From assembly GCF_900091565.1 (NCBI RefSeq), contig NZ_FMCV01000030.1, forward strand, positions 1 through 56,867: a DNA stretch of 56,867 nt. Reading direction: 5' to 3'. The notes under the pieces were generated by a model. It had not been told where the DNA came from and made no database searches. It saw only the letters and a list, made by a program, of their open reading frames with translations. Shown piece by piece: positions 17,494 to 24,348 of the stretch; the first letter of the stretch is position 1; each line of letters starts with the position of its first letter. This stretch comes from Micromonospora marina. Lineage in GTDB: Bacteria; Actinomycetota; Actinomycetes; Mycobacteriales; Micromonosporaceae. A program made the translations under genes and the position numbers.

Positions 17494-17796
17494 TCAGGCG
17501 CTGCCGTCGGCGCCGCCGTCGTGCTGACCGGGGGTCGCGCCGCCGTCAGCCGGACCCTCGGCCCCGCCGTCCGCGCCACCGTCGTGCTGACCGGGGGTCG
17601 CGCCGCCGTCAGCCGGACCCTCGGCCCCGCCGTCCGCGCCACCGTCGTGCTGGCCCGGGGTCGCGCCGCCGTCAGCCGGACCCTCGGCCCCGCCGTCCGC
17701 GCCACCGTCGTGCTGGCCCGGGGTGGCACCGCCGTCGGCCGGGCCCTCCAGGCCGCTGCCGCCGCTGCTCTGGATGTCGTCGTCGTTCAATGCCAT
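17494..17796 (-). CDS. Repeat peptide: 16-residue head plus four 21-residue repeats, putative modified precursor
   Basis: A 100-residue protein: a 16-residue head (MALNDDDIQSSGGSGL), then exactly four 21-residue units to the last residue. Each unit opens with EGPADGG, has TPGQHDGG at its centre and ends with ADGGA (ADGSA in the last). It has no Cys, Ser or Thr beyond one Thr per unit and no aromatic residue in the repeats; each unit has one His, three Asp, two Pro and one Gln. It is acidic and surely unfolded. GAGGGAGC precedes the ATG. It lies 3 nt upstream of a JmjC-type hydroxylase, a layout like a RiPP precursor and its modifying enzyme. I know no described family with this repeat. No peptidase or transporter gene is adjacent. 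Confidence 0.75.
   Translation of the reverse strand: MALNDDDIQSSGGSGLEGPADGGATPGQHDGGADGGAEGPADGGATPGQHDGGADGGAEGPADGGATPGQHDGGADGGAEGPADGGATPGQHDGGADGSA
17497..17748 (-). repeat. Four tandem 63-bp coding repeats
   Basis: In-frame tandem copies at 17686-17748, 17623-17685, 17560-17622 and 17497-17559. The protein unit is identical in all but the last copy (one Gly to Ser). The DNA copies differ at only a few bases, as expected after recent duplication, and copy number probably varies between strains. Confidence 0.9.
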
Positions 17797-17852
17797 GGGT
17801 GCTCCCTCGGTGTGCCGCCCCGCGTGGTGCCGGGGTCCGTGTGCAGCGGGTG

Positions 17853-17878
17853 GTACCCCACACCCGATCTTCTCTAAC
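17853..17878 (-). promoter_or_regulatory. Near-consensus SigB-type promoter of repeat peptide / oxygenase operon
   Basis: On the minus strand GTTA (17878-17875), 16-nt spacer, GGGTAC (17858-17853). The -10 box is perfect and the -35 box has one mismatch. The predicted transcript would start about 50 nt before the peptide ATG. Confidence 0.5.
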
Positions 17879-18190
17879 CACACCGTAGACGCCCGGGCCT
17901 CGTCGTACGGACGGTTCGCGGGCAAGCTGCCGGAACGGGCGGACGCCAGCTCGGTGCTGACCGACAACTTCCGGGCGACCTGGGACGGCGCGTACGCGCT
18001 GAACCAGGCCGACCACATCGCCTGCGGCCGGGCCACGATGGACGCGGTCTGCGACGCCGGCAACCGGACCGGGGCGTGGCGTCGCTGCGGGCACACGGGG
18101 CGTACCTGGGCGCGGCGATGTTCCTGGTCGCCACGTCGGGCTGGCAGCACCGGAACTGGCCGGGAGCGGTTCCACCCGGCCGGGCGGCCG
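17879..18190 (+). pseudogene. Frameshifted remnant of an unidentified gene
   Basis: The gap 17797-18252 has no intact gene, but the plus strand shows coding-type codon use (G/C third positions) from about 17879 in one frame (TVDARASSYGRFAGKLPERA, later LNQADHIACGRATMDAV) and, after the G run at 18071-18074, in another (VASLRAHGAYLGAAMFLVATSGW). Adding one G to that run joins the two parts. No start codon or ribosome binding site is convincing, so the 5' end is missing too. A possible membrane helix is seen in the second part. I do not recognise the family. Confidence 0.35.
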
Positions 18191-18252
18191 GTGTCCCGGA
18201 CGCCCGTGGCCCGCCCCGCCGAGGGGGCGGGACGGGCCGGTCCCGTGCCGGA

Positions 18253-18681
18253 TCAGGGAATCATCTGACGCAGGTCACGCGGCATCGTGGCCTTCACGTC
18301 CTCCCACTCGCCCTGGGTGACGTGCCGGCGCAGCGTGTCCAGCACGACCTGCACCACCCGCTGCGCGCCGCCCTGGACGTCGTACGGGAAGCCCTGGCGC
18401 ACCTCGTACAGGAAGTCGTCGCGGTTGAGCTTGATCGGCACGTTCTCCGGCTGCCAGCCGTCGAAGTAGATCCCGCGCACCAGCACCGGCAACTGCTGGG
18501 CGAACTCGGCGCTCTCCTGCACCGGCAGCCGGTCCCGCAGCAGGTGCAGGACGGTACGCAGCGCGGCGTAGGACTGGTTGCGCTGTTCCTTCGGCCAGCC
18601 GTACGCGGACTCGATCTCCTTGAGCATCACGTTCGTCTTGTCCAGCGAGGATTCGAACGCGGACAACAGCTGTTCGGCCAT
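18253..18681 (-). CDS. DUF2267 family protein
   Basis: A 142-residue DUF2267 protein with the hallmark segments SAYGWPKEQRNQSYAALRTV, LRDRLPVQESAEFAQQLP, and VRGIYFDGW. It is all-helical and soluble, function unknown, and is often found with stress genes in actinobacteria and on planctomycete or rhizobial stress loci. It starts 5 nt after the stop of a 60-residue gene, which implies an operon. Confidence 0.88.
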   Translation of the reverse strand: MAEQLLSAFESSLDKTNVMLKEIESAYGWPKEQRNQSYAALRTVLHLLRDRLPVQESAEFAQQLPVLVRGIYFDGWQPENVPIKLNRDDFLYEVRQGFPYDVQGGAQRVVQVVLDTLRRHVTQGEWEDVKATMPRDLRQMIP

Positions 18682-18686
18682 CGGGC

Positions 18687-18869
18687 TCACCCCCGTGCTT
18701 CGGTCTCCCAGCGTCGGTCGTCGGCGCGGCGCGGCGGACCGCTGGGGCCCCGCCACAGCCGGGTCGGGCTGAACCGGCCGGGTCGTTCGCCCCGCCGTGG
18801 CGCCTCGGAGCTGCCGACCACGTGCAGTACGCCACCGCGGCGCCGGTCCGCCACCACCCGTACCGTCAT
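18687..18869 (-). CDS. Small basic hypothetical protein, 60 residues
   Basis: The ATG at 18869 follows a very good ribosome binding site (GAGGAGG, 6 nt spacing) and the gene ends 5 nt before the DUF2267 start. The product is Arg/Gly-rich and begins MTVRVVADRRRGGVLHVVG, with a second half rich in Arg, Pro and Gly. No family recognised. Confidence 0.5.
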   Translation of the reverse strand: MTVRVVADRRRGGVLHVVGSSEAPRRGERPGRFSPTRLWRGPSGPPRRADDRRWETEARG

Positions 18870-18927
18870 GACCCACCTCCTCGTCGCGGCGCCCGAACCG
18901 GCGCCCACACTCCATGCTGCGGCGGGG

Positions 18928-18950
18928 GCGGGTGAGCGGGCCTCACCCGC
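18928..18950 (-). terminator. Hairpin downstream of DUF72 gene
   Basis: A 9-bp inverted repeat with a 5-nt loop lies 15 nt past the stop of the DUF72 gene on the minus strand and before the 60-residue gene. Confidence 0.45.
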
Positions 18951-18964
18951 ACCGGGTGAGACGC

Positions 18965-19834
18965 TCAGGCGTCCAGCAGGCCGGCGAGTGTGGTGGCGTT
19001 GCGCTGCGCGTAGTCCTGGTAGCAGTTGTTCATCAGCACGTGCGTCCGCTCGGCCCGGCCGGCCAGCTCGCGCAGCTTCGGCGCCCAGTCGCGCAGCTCC
19101 CGCTCGGAGTAGTCGTAGCCGAACTTCTCGTGGATGTCCTTGCTGGTCCACTTGTCGCTGTGCCCGTGGAACCGGACCACCGCGAGGTCGGCGGTGGCCG
19201 CCAGCACCGGAGGGATGGACGACCTGTGTCCCTGCGGCATGTCCACGCAGACGAACGGCAGCTCGTGCTCGCGCAGGAACCCGAGCGTCTCCTCGGCGTT
19301 GTCGCCGTCGAACCAGGAGGCGTGCCGGAACTCGACGACCGGGCGCAGCGGCGCGCACCGCCGCTGCACCTCCAGCAGGTACTGCTTGTTGGCCCGCTTG
19401 ATGGTGAACCAGGGCGGGAACTGGAACAGCAACGCGCCCAGCTTGCCGGCCTCGACGAGCGGGTCGAGGGCGGACAGGAACCGGGTCCAGACCTCCTCGT
19501 ACGCCTGCGCGGGCAGGTCGTCCGGGTAGACGTTGCGCTTGTCGGTCTCCGGGCGCAGGTCCTTGTAGAGGGCGGAGACGCGCGTGGGGTGGCCGGTCAG
19601 CAGGCTGAATGCCTTGACGTTGAACGTGAACCCGGCCGGGGTGCGTTCGGCCCACAGCCGGGCCGTCCGCTCGGCCGGCGGCGAGTAGTAGGTGGCGTCC
19701 ACCTCGACCAGCGGGAACTGCCGGGCGTAGTAGGACAGCCGTTTCTCCGGCGTGTCGGCGCCCGCCGGGTACCAGCCGGAGTCGAGCAGGGTCCGGTCGG
19801 TCCACGAGGCGGTGCCCACCTTGATCTCACCCAT
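18965..19834 (-). CDS. DUF72 domain protein
   Basis: A 289-residue TIM-barrel DUF72 protein (YecE type). Signatures include IKVGTASWTD, EVDATYYSPP, PAGFTFNVKAF, FQFPPWF, VVEFRHASWF and the late VLMNNCYQDYAQRNA. Biochemical function is not known. The ATG at 19834 is used because the barrel starts at once; an upstream TTG would add 12 residues without conserved character. Confidence 0.88.
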   Translation of the reverse strand: MGEIKVGTASWTDRTLLDSGWYPAGADTPEKRLSYYARQFPLVEVDATYYSPPAERTARLWAERTPAGFTFNVKAFSLLTGHPTRVSALYKDLRPETDKRNVYPDDLPAQAYEEVWTRFLSALDPLVEAGKLGALLFQFPPWFTIKRANKQYLLEVQRRCAPLRPVVEFRHASWFDGDNAEETLGFLREHELPFVCVDMPQGHRSSIPPVLAATADLAVVRFHGHSDKWTSKDIHEKFGYDYSERELRDWAPKLRELAGRAERTHVLMNNCYQDYAQRNATTLAGLLDA

Positions 19835-19882
19835 GGGGACAGTCCACCGCGTCGGAGGACCGACCGGCAACCGGAACGGCGT

Positions 19883-20281
19883 TCAGGCCGCCCGCCGCTC
19901 CCGGGTCTGCTTGCAGGCCACGCAGGAGGTGGCGGACGGGAAGATCTCCAGCCGCTCCACCGGGATGGGCGCGGTGCAGCCCTCGCAGAAGCCGTAGGTG
20001 CCCTCGTCCAGGCGGGTCAGCGCGTGCTCGAACTGCGCCCGCCGGTCCAGGATGGTCCGCAGCAGCGACTGCGCGGTGTCCCGCTCGGCGGTCTTGGTGC
20101 CGCTGTCGGCCTGGTCGTCGCCGGCGGTGTCGCCGACCTCGACCAGCCGCAGCACCTGGCTCTGCGCCATGGTCTGCTCGTACTCGGCGGTCAGCTCGTC
20201 GTACCGCGACCGCAGGGACTGCCGGATCTGGTCGACCTCCGCCTGGGAGCGGCCCGTGGCTGTCGTGTCGTGGACGAGCAT
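19883..20281 (-). CDS. TraR/DksA-type zinc-finger protein
   Basis: A 132-residue DksA/TraR-family protein: an N-terminal helical coil (20-100) and a C-terminal zinc finger with CEGC and CVAC. DksA proteins bind the RNA polymerase secondary channel; actinobacterial members such as this are poorly studied, and a role in stress transcription is inferred. The ATG at 20281 (MLVHD) has an AGGCAG upstream; a start nine codons earlier lacks one. A consensus stress-type promoter lies 115 nt upstream. Confidence 0.85.
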   Translation of the reverse strand: MLVHDTTATGRSQAEVDQIRQSLRSRYDELTAEYEQTMAQSQVLRLVEVGDTAGDDQADSGTKTAERDTAQSLLRTILDRRAQFEHALTRLDEGTYGFCEGCTAPIPVERLEIFPSATSCVACKQTRERRAA

Positions 20282-20395
20282 CGCTGCCTGCCTTTCCAAC
20301 GTCCTCATACCGGTCCGGGGCGGCCAGCGCCCCGGACCCGGTCCGACTGTGCGAGCGCGGGCGACGAGATCACCCGTGCTCTGTGAGCCGGGCGA

Positions 20396-20421
20396 TTACC
20401 CCCGCCCTCGGCGGGTCAAAC
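20396..20421 (-). promoter_or_regulatory. SigB/SigF-type promoter upstream of DksA-like gene
   Basis: On the minus strand GTTT (20421-20418), 16-nt spacer, GGGTAA (20401-20396). It lies in the 182-bp gap upstream of the gene and implies a leader of about 100 nt. Confidence 0.6.
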
Positions 20422-20463
20422 CGGCTGTTGCCTGAGTGTTTTCGGTGACTCCGGAACCCCTGG

Positions 20464-21093
20464 TCAGGTGGCCTCGACCAGCGCTGGACGGCGCGGGTCG
20501 TCGGCCCGGACCACCACGTCGGCGAAGGACGCGGGTTCGACCTCACCGGCGTAGCGGGCGAAGGCGGGCAGGGTCCACCGCAGCGCGGGTTCGGTGCGCC
20601 GCGCCAGCGCCGCCGGGGAGAGCACGAGGTGGACGGTGACGTCGAACGGCAGCGCGCCGCCGAGCAGCAGCGCGCCGCTGACCAGGACCACCCCGCCGGG
20701 GGGCAGGTCCACGTACGCGGCGCGGCTGGCCCGGTCGGCGGCGGCGTCCCACAGCGACGGCAGCAGCCGGCCGGAGCCGTTCGGGCCGGCCGGGTCGAGC
20801 ACCTCGCGGCGCAGCCCCGGCTCGTCGAGCCAGCCCTCGTAGTAGGCGTCCGGGTTGGTGCGGCCGTGCTCCAGGCGTACCGAGGCGGGACGGAGGAAGT
20901 CGTCGGCGCGGACGTGCAGCACCGGCCGGCCGGCGGCGCGCAGCGGGTCGATCAGCGCTTCGGCCAGCGTGTCCGGCGCGGCGGCGGGCGGCCCGTCCAC
21001 GGCGACCCGCAGCCGGCCGGGCGTCCCGGTGCGGACCAGACGCGCGGCCAGCTCGTCGACGAGCAGGTCGGGACTGATCGGTCGCACGCGCAT
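20464..21093 (-). CDS. Uridine kinase-like protein with a lost P-loop
   Basis: A 209-residue protein aligned by eye with actinobacterial uridine kinase-like P-loop NTPases: RVAVDGP at the nucleotide site, VLHVRADDFLRPASVRLEHG, YYEGWLDEPGLRREVLDP and VVLVSGALLLGG are typical. Where the family has GxxGxGKT, this protein has VDGPPAAAPDTL, with no Lys and no GKT. The rest of the fold is intact, so it may bind nucleosides or have a non-kinase role. The ATG at 21093 is used rather than the upstream in-frame start inside the direct repeats. Confidence 0.75.
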   Translation of the reverse strand: MRVRPISPDLLVDELAARLVRTGTPGRLRVAVDGPPAAAPDTLAEALIDPLRAAGRPVLHVRADDFLRPASVRLEHGRTNPDAYYEGWLDEPGLRREVLDPAGPNGSGRLLPSLWDAAADRASRAAYVDLPPGGVVLVSGALLLGGALPFDVTVHLVLSPAALARRTEPALRWTLPAFARYAGEVEPASFADVVVRADDPRRPALVEAT

Positions 21094-21120
21094 CGGACCA
21101 TCGTGCCGCGCGGGCGGGCC

Positions 21121-21177
21121 GGTCACCACCTGGTCTCCTCCGGGCGGGCGGGTCACCACCTGGTCTCCTCCGGGCGG
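21121..21177. repeat. 27-bp direct repeat, two copies
   Basis: Two copies of a 27-bp unit beginning GGTCACCACCTGGTCTCC, at 21121-21147 and 21151-21177, identical and 3 bp apart. They lie in the gap upstream of the kinase-like gene (minus strand) and downstream of the winged-helix regulator. Possible operator or slipped duplication. Confidence 0.7.
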
Positions 21178-21222
21178 TCGGGGCTCCGTCCGGCGGCGGT
21201 CGTCCGGTGGTGGTCCCGGTGG

Positions 21223-21834
21223 TCAGCCGGTGCGGTCGATGGTGACCCGGGCGTCGTCGGCGAGCCGGTAGCCGACGCCGTAGACGGTGGTGACGAGCGG
21301 GACGTCCACACCGACCTTCCCGCGCAGCCGGCGCACGTGCACGTCGACGGTGCGGACGCCGGCGTGCTCGTACCCCCAGACGGCGTTGAGCAGCTGCAGC
21401 CGGGTGAACACCCGGCGCGGGTGGGCGACCAGGTGCAGCAGCAGGTCGAACTCCAGGCGGGTCAGCGGCAGCGGCTCGCCGTCCCGCAGCACCGACCGGG
21501 ACGACGCGAGGATGTGCAGGGCCGGGATGGTCGGGGCGAGCGGGCGGGCCGGAGCGCGGCCGGCCGGGACGGCGTCGGGGCGGCGCTCGGCCGGGACGGT
21601 GCCCACGCTGACCACCGCGTCGCCGCGTTCGAGCATCTCGCGGGCGGCGTCGAGGAGCCGGCGGGCGGCCGGGGTGAGCGACTCCTCGCAGGCGAGAGGG
21701 ATGGTGAGGGTGACGGTGAGCATGGGCGCGGCGGCGGTGTTGGCGGGACGGCGCTGGCCGCCGGGGGGACGTCCGGGGACCGCGGGTTGGGACGTATGCC
21801 ATCCGGCGCGCGACGAGGCGGGGCTGACCGACAT
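21223..21834 (-). CDS. OmpR/PhoB-type winged-helix regulator without receiver domain
   Basis: A 203-residue protein whose C-terminal 95 residues form an OmpR-like winged helix: LTRLEFDLLLHLVAHP, VFTRLQLLNAVWGYEH, RTVDVHVRRLRGKVG and VYGVGYRL. The N-terminal 100 residues are not a phospho-acceptor receiver; they include LTVTLTIPLACEESLTPAA and no Asp pocket. The ATG at 21834 is set by AAGGAGG. A decayed paralogue lies just upstream on the same strand. Confidence 0.85.
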   Translation of the reverse strand: MSVSPASSRAGWHTSQPAVPGRPPGGQRRPANTAAAPMLTVTLTIPLACEESLTPAARRLLDAAREMLERGDAVVSVGTVPAERRPDAVPAGRAPARPLAPTIPALHILASSRSVLRDGEPLPLTRLEFDLLLHLVAHPRRVFTRLQLLNAVWGYEHAGVRTVDVHVRRLRGKVGVDVPLVTTVYGVGYRLADDARVTIDRTG

Positions 21835-22126
21835 GGTCCTCCTTGGACTGGTCCGGGTATCTCCCCACGGCCCGGGACGCCGCTTCATCGATGCTTCCCG
21901 GCGTCTCTGCGAGGGTCAAGGGGCGGCTGCGTTGCATGAATGTGACATTTGACGAACACATCGCAGCCGTGCGCTCGCTCTGCGTGCGAGGCCCGTTGAT
22001 TACAGCAGAGCACCGATTCGGGATGGTACGGGGGGTCTCCCCGGGGGGTTCACAATGGCGGATCGGCCGGGAACGTGAACGTGGCGCACGTCGGGGACGG
22101 GTGCGCCGCGCGCCGGTCCGCCGAGG
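21835..22126. other. 292-bp gap with AT-richer regulatory-looking DNA
   Basis: No gene seen. The stretch at 21930-22020 is clearly lower in GC than its surroundings and holds an 11-nt palindrome AATGTGACATT at 21939-21949. It lies upstream of the intact winged-helix gene and is the natural place for its promoter and operator. No clear -10/-35 pair was identified. Confidence 0.4.
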
Positions 22127-22460
22127 TCAGGCGTCGTGGCCCACGACGATCGCGGGATCGTCGGCGAGTCGGTGGCCCACGCCGTACACGCTGGTCACCA
22201 GCGGCGTGTCCGGCCCGAACTGGCCCGCAGCCGGCGCACGTGCACGTCGACGGTGCGCGCCACCGCGTGCTCGGAGCCCCAGACGCTCGTGAGAAGTTGC
22301 CGGCGGGTGAACATCCGGCGGGATGTTCGGCGAGGAACCGCAGCAGGTCGTCATCGATGCGGGCCAGCGGGGTCTCGGCGCCGCCGTGGCGGACGCGCCG
22401 GCTGCCGGTGAGGATGCGCACGCCGCCGGGGGCGGGCGCCGCCACGTTGCGCTCGATCAC
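22127..22460 (-). pseudogene. Decayed winged-helix regulator paralogue, two frameshifts
   Basis: Three frames in succession give a winged-helix protein like the one at 21223-21834: IDDDLLRFLAEHP, then RMFTRRQLLTSVWGSEHAVA with RTVDVHVRRLRA, then FGPDTPLVTSVYGVGHRLADD. Restoring one C in the CCC run near 22328 and one A in GCCAGTTC near 22220 would repair the frame. Start is a GTG at 22460 with no clear ribosome binding site. Either a true pseudogene or two missed bases in the assembly. Confidence 0.7.
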
Positions 22461-22503
22461 GAACCATCAGGTAGGTGATACCGGATGCTGGGACGAGGGG
22501 CGC

Positions 22504-22881
22504 TCACCGCCGCACCGGCGGCTCCACCTGGTAACCCGGCACCGACGGCCAGCGGACGGTGAGCACCGTGGACTCCCGCTCCGCGTACCAGGAGTGGTCC
22601 ACGCCCCGGCCCCACACCACGTAGTCGCCGGGCTCGCGCAGCACCACCGTCCGGTCCGGCAACTCGATCCGGAACGCGCCGCTGATCAGCACCAGCAGGG
22701 CGGTACGCCGCTCACCGGTGGCCCACCGGGACCGGGTCTCCCCCGCCGGGTGCACGCCCCACTTCACCTCCACGTCGGTGCTGTGCCGCACGTCCCCGGC
22801 CGGCTTGAAGTGGCCCAGCAGCCAGCCCGCGTCGGTCGCGCCGTCCACCGCCGCGTTGCCCACGTACACCCGATCGTCCAT
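22504..22881 (-). CDS. Small single-domain cupin protein
   Basis: A 125-residue cupin: VKWGVHPAGETRSRWATGERRTA gives the first cupin box (shown here as a pattern around WGVHPAGE and WATGERRT), and LREPGDYVVWGRGVDHSW the second, with His in VDHSW. Metal binding is plausible but only part of the usual His set is present. GGGAGG precedes the ATG. Function unknown; sensor or isomerase roles are common. Confidence 0.75.
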   Translation of the reverse strand: MDDRVYVGNAAVDGATDAGWLLGHFKPAGDVRHSTDVEVKWGVHPAGETRSRWATGERRTALLVLISGAFRIELPDRTVVLREPGDYVVWGRGVDHSWYAERESTVLTVRWPSVPGYQVEPPVRR

Positions 22882-22951
22882 GCGCGCGCCTCCCGTGCCC
22901 GGCTGCGCAAGCTACCAGGCGTATCCGGCCACGACGCCATAGCCTGGGCGG

Positions 22952-23344
22952 ATGCCCGACGAACTCGACGACGAGACAATCGCCTTCGCCCACCGGATGT
23001 TCGACCTGGCCCGGGCCGGCTCGACCGAGGAGCTGGCGGCCAACGTGGACGCCGGGCTGCCGGTCAACCTCACCAACGCCAAGGGCGACACGCTGCTGAT
23101 CCTCGCCGCGTACCACGCCCACCCGGACACGGTGGCCGCGCTGCTCGCCCGGGGCGCCGACCCGGCCCGGGTCAACGACCGGGGCCAGACCGCACTCGCC
23201 GCGGCGGTGTTCCGGCGCCAGGAGCGGGCGGTCCGCGCGCTGCTCGACGCCGGCGCCGACCCGGACCACGGCGGCCCGTCCGCGGTCGAGACCGCACGGT
23301 TCTTCGAGTTGCCCGACATGCTGGCGCTGCTCGGCCGCGCGTGA
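22952..23344 (+). CDS. Ankyrin repeat protein
   Basis: A 130-residue protein with about three ankyrin repeats: DAGLPVNLTNAKGDTLLILAAY, then HPDTVAALLARGADPARVNDRGQTALAAAV, then RQERAVRALLDAGADPDHGG (named here by their consensus pieces). Ankyrin repeats bind other proteins. The stop overlaps a possible GTG start of the next gene (GTGA), so the two genes form an operon; ankyrin-partner pairs of this kind often act as inhibitor and enzyme, which is speculative here. Confidence 0.88.
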   Translation: MPDELDDETIAFAHRMFDLARAGSTEELAANVDAGLPVNLTNAKGDTLLILAAYHAHPDTVAALLARGADPARVNDRGQTALAAAVFRRQERAVRALLDAGADPDHGGPSAVETARFFELPDMLALLGRA

Positions 23345-23367
23345 GCCGCGGGCGGTATACAGGGACG

Positions 23368-24348
23368 GTGGAGGATCCCGTACCCGAGCAGATGCGAACG
23401 GCGGCGGCGGCGTTCCTGGCGGCGCTGGACGAGCCGGCCCGCCACGCCGCCCGGCACACCTTCGACGACGAACCGGCCCGCCGGTGGCTGGAGTACCGGC
23501 CCCGGCCCCGGCCCGGCGTCACCCTCGCCGGCCTGGACGTCGACGCCCGCAAGGCCGCGCACCGGCTGCTCGCCACCGCCCTCAGCCCGGCCGCGTACGC
23601 GCAGGCCGTAACCGTCATGGCGCTGGAGGAGGTGCTGGACCGGGCCGAGGACTGGCGGCGCGGCCGGCACAGCGGCGACTACTGGGTGGCGGTCTTCGGC
23701 GACCCGGCCCGCGACGACTACTGGGCCTGGCGGTTCGAGGGACACCACCTGTCGGTGAGCATGACCGTCGCCGACGACCGGGTCTGCCCCGCGCCGGTCT
23801 TCCTCGGCGCCAACCCGGCCACCGTCCGGCACGCCGGGCGCCCGGTCTCCCGGCCGCTGGGCCCCGAGGAGGACCTGGCCCGCGAGCTGCTCGACGCGCT
23901 CGGACCGGGCGGCCGGTCCGCCGCGATCATCGCCGACGAGGCGCCCGCCGACATCATCAGCGCCACCCGGGCCACCGCACCGGACCGGCTCGACCCGCTC
24001 GGCGTACCCCGGGGGCGGCTGCGGCCGACCGGCCGGGCCCTGCTCGACCGGCTCGTGGCGCTCTACCTGGACCGGCTGCCGCCGGAGCTGGCGGCCCGGG
24101 AGGCCGACCGGCTCGACGGCGGCGAGCTGCACTTCGCCTGGGCCGGACCGGTCGAGCCGGGCCGGCGGCACTACTACCGGGTGCAGGGCGAGGACCTGCT
24201 GATCGAGTACGACAACACCACCGACGACGGCAACCACGCGCACACCGTGCTGCGCCGCCCGGCCGGTGACTTCGGCGCCGACGTGCTGGCCGCGCACCAC
24301 GCCGCGGCGCACCGGCCCGGCCCGGTCAACCCCGGCGCGCCTCGATGA
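23368..24348 (+). CDS. DUF3500 family protein
   Basis: A 326-residue protein with the DUF3500 hallmark YWAWRFEGHHLSVSMTV and the late segments FAWAGPVEPG and IEYDNT. Conserved His residues suggest a metal site, but no activity has been assigned as far as I know. The GTG at 23368 follows AGGGAC; an alternative GTG at 23341 would overlap the ankyrin stop and add nine residues. Its 3' end overlaps the convergent methyltransferase gene by 23 bp. Confidence 0.85.
   Translation: MEDPVPEQMRTAAAAFLAALDEPARHAARHTFDDEPARRWLEYRPRPRPGVTLAGLDVDARKAAHRLLATALSPAAYAQAVTVMALEEVLDRAEDWRRGRHSGDYWVAVFGDPARDDYWAWRFEGHHLSVSMTVADDRVCPAPVFLGANPATVRHAGRPVSRPLGPEEDLARELLDALGPGGRSAAIIADEAPADIISATRATAPDRLDPLGVPRGRLRPTGRALLDRLVALYLDRLPPELAAREADRLDGGELHFAWAGPVEPGRRHYYRVQGEDLLIEYDNTTDDGNHAHTVLRRPAGDFGADVLAAHHAAAHRPGPVNPGAPR

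Noticed and set aside
17497..17748. CRISPR array
   Set aside because: The units are directly adjacent, in frame, without unique spacers, and encode a protein repeat; no cas genes are present.
17494..17796. Lanthipeptide, sactipeptide or lasso precursor
   Set aside because: The repeats have no Cys and almost no Ser/Thr, and no LanM, radical-SAM, or lasso B/C genes lie nearby.
18687..19805. A 372-residue minus-strand gene covering the DUF72 region
   Set aside because: It is a shifted-frame shadow of the DUF72 gene; only its last 60 codons, from the ATG at 18869, have a ribosome binding site and were kept.
21853..21858. GGGTAT as a SigB-type promoter on the plus strand
   Set aside because: There is no GNNT box at 14-16 nt upstream and no plus-strand gene follows for about 1 kb.
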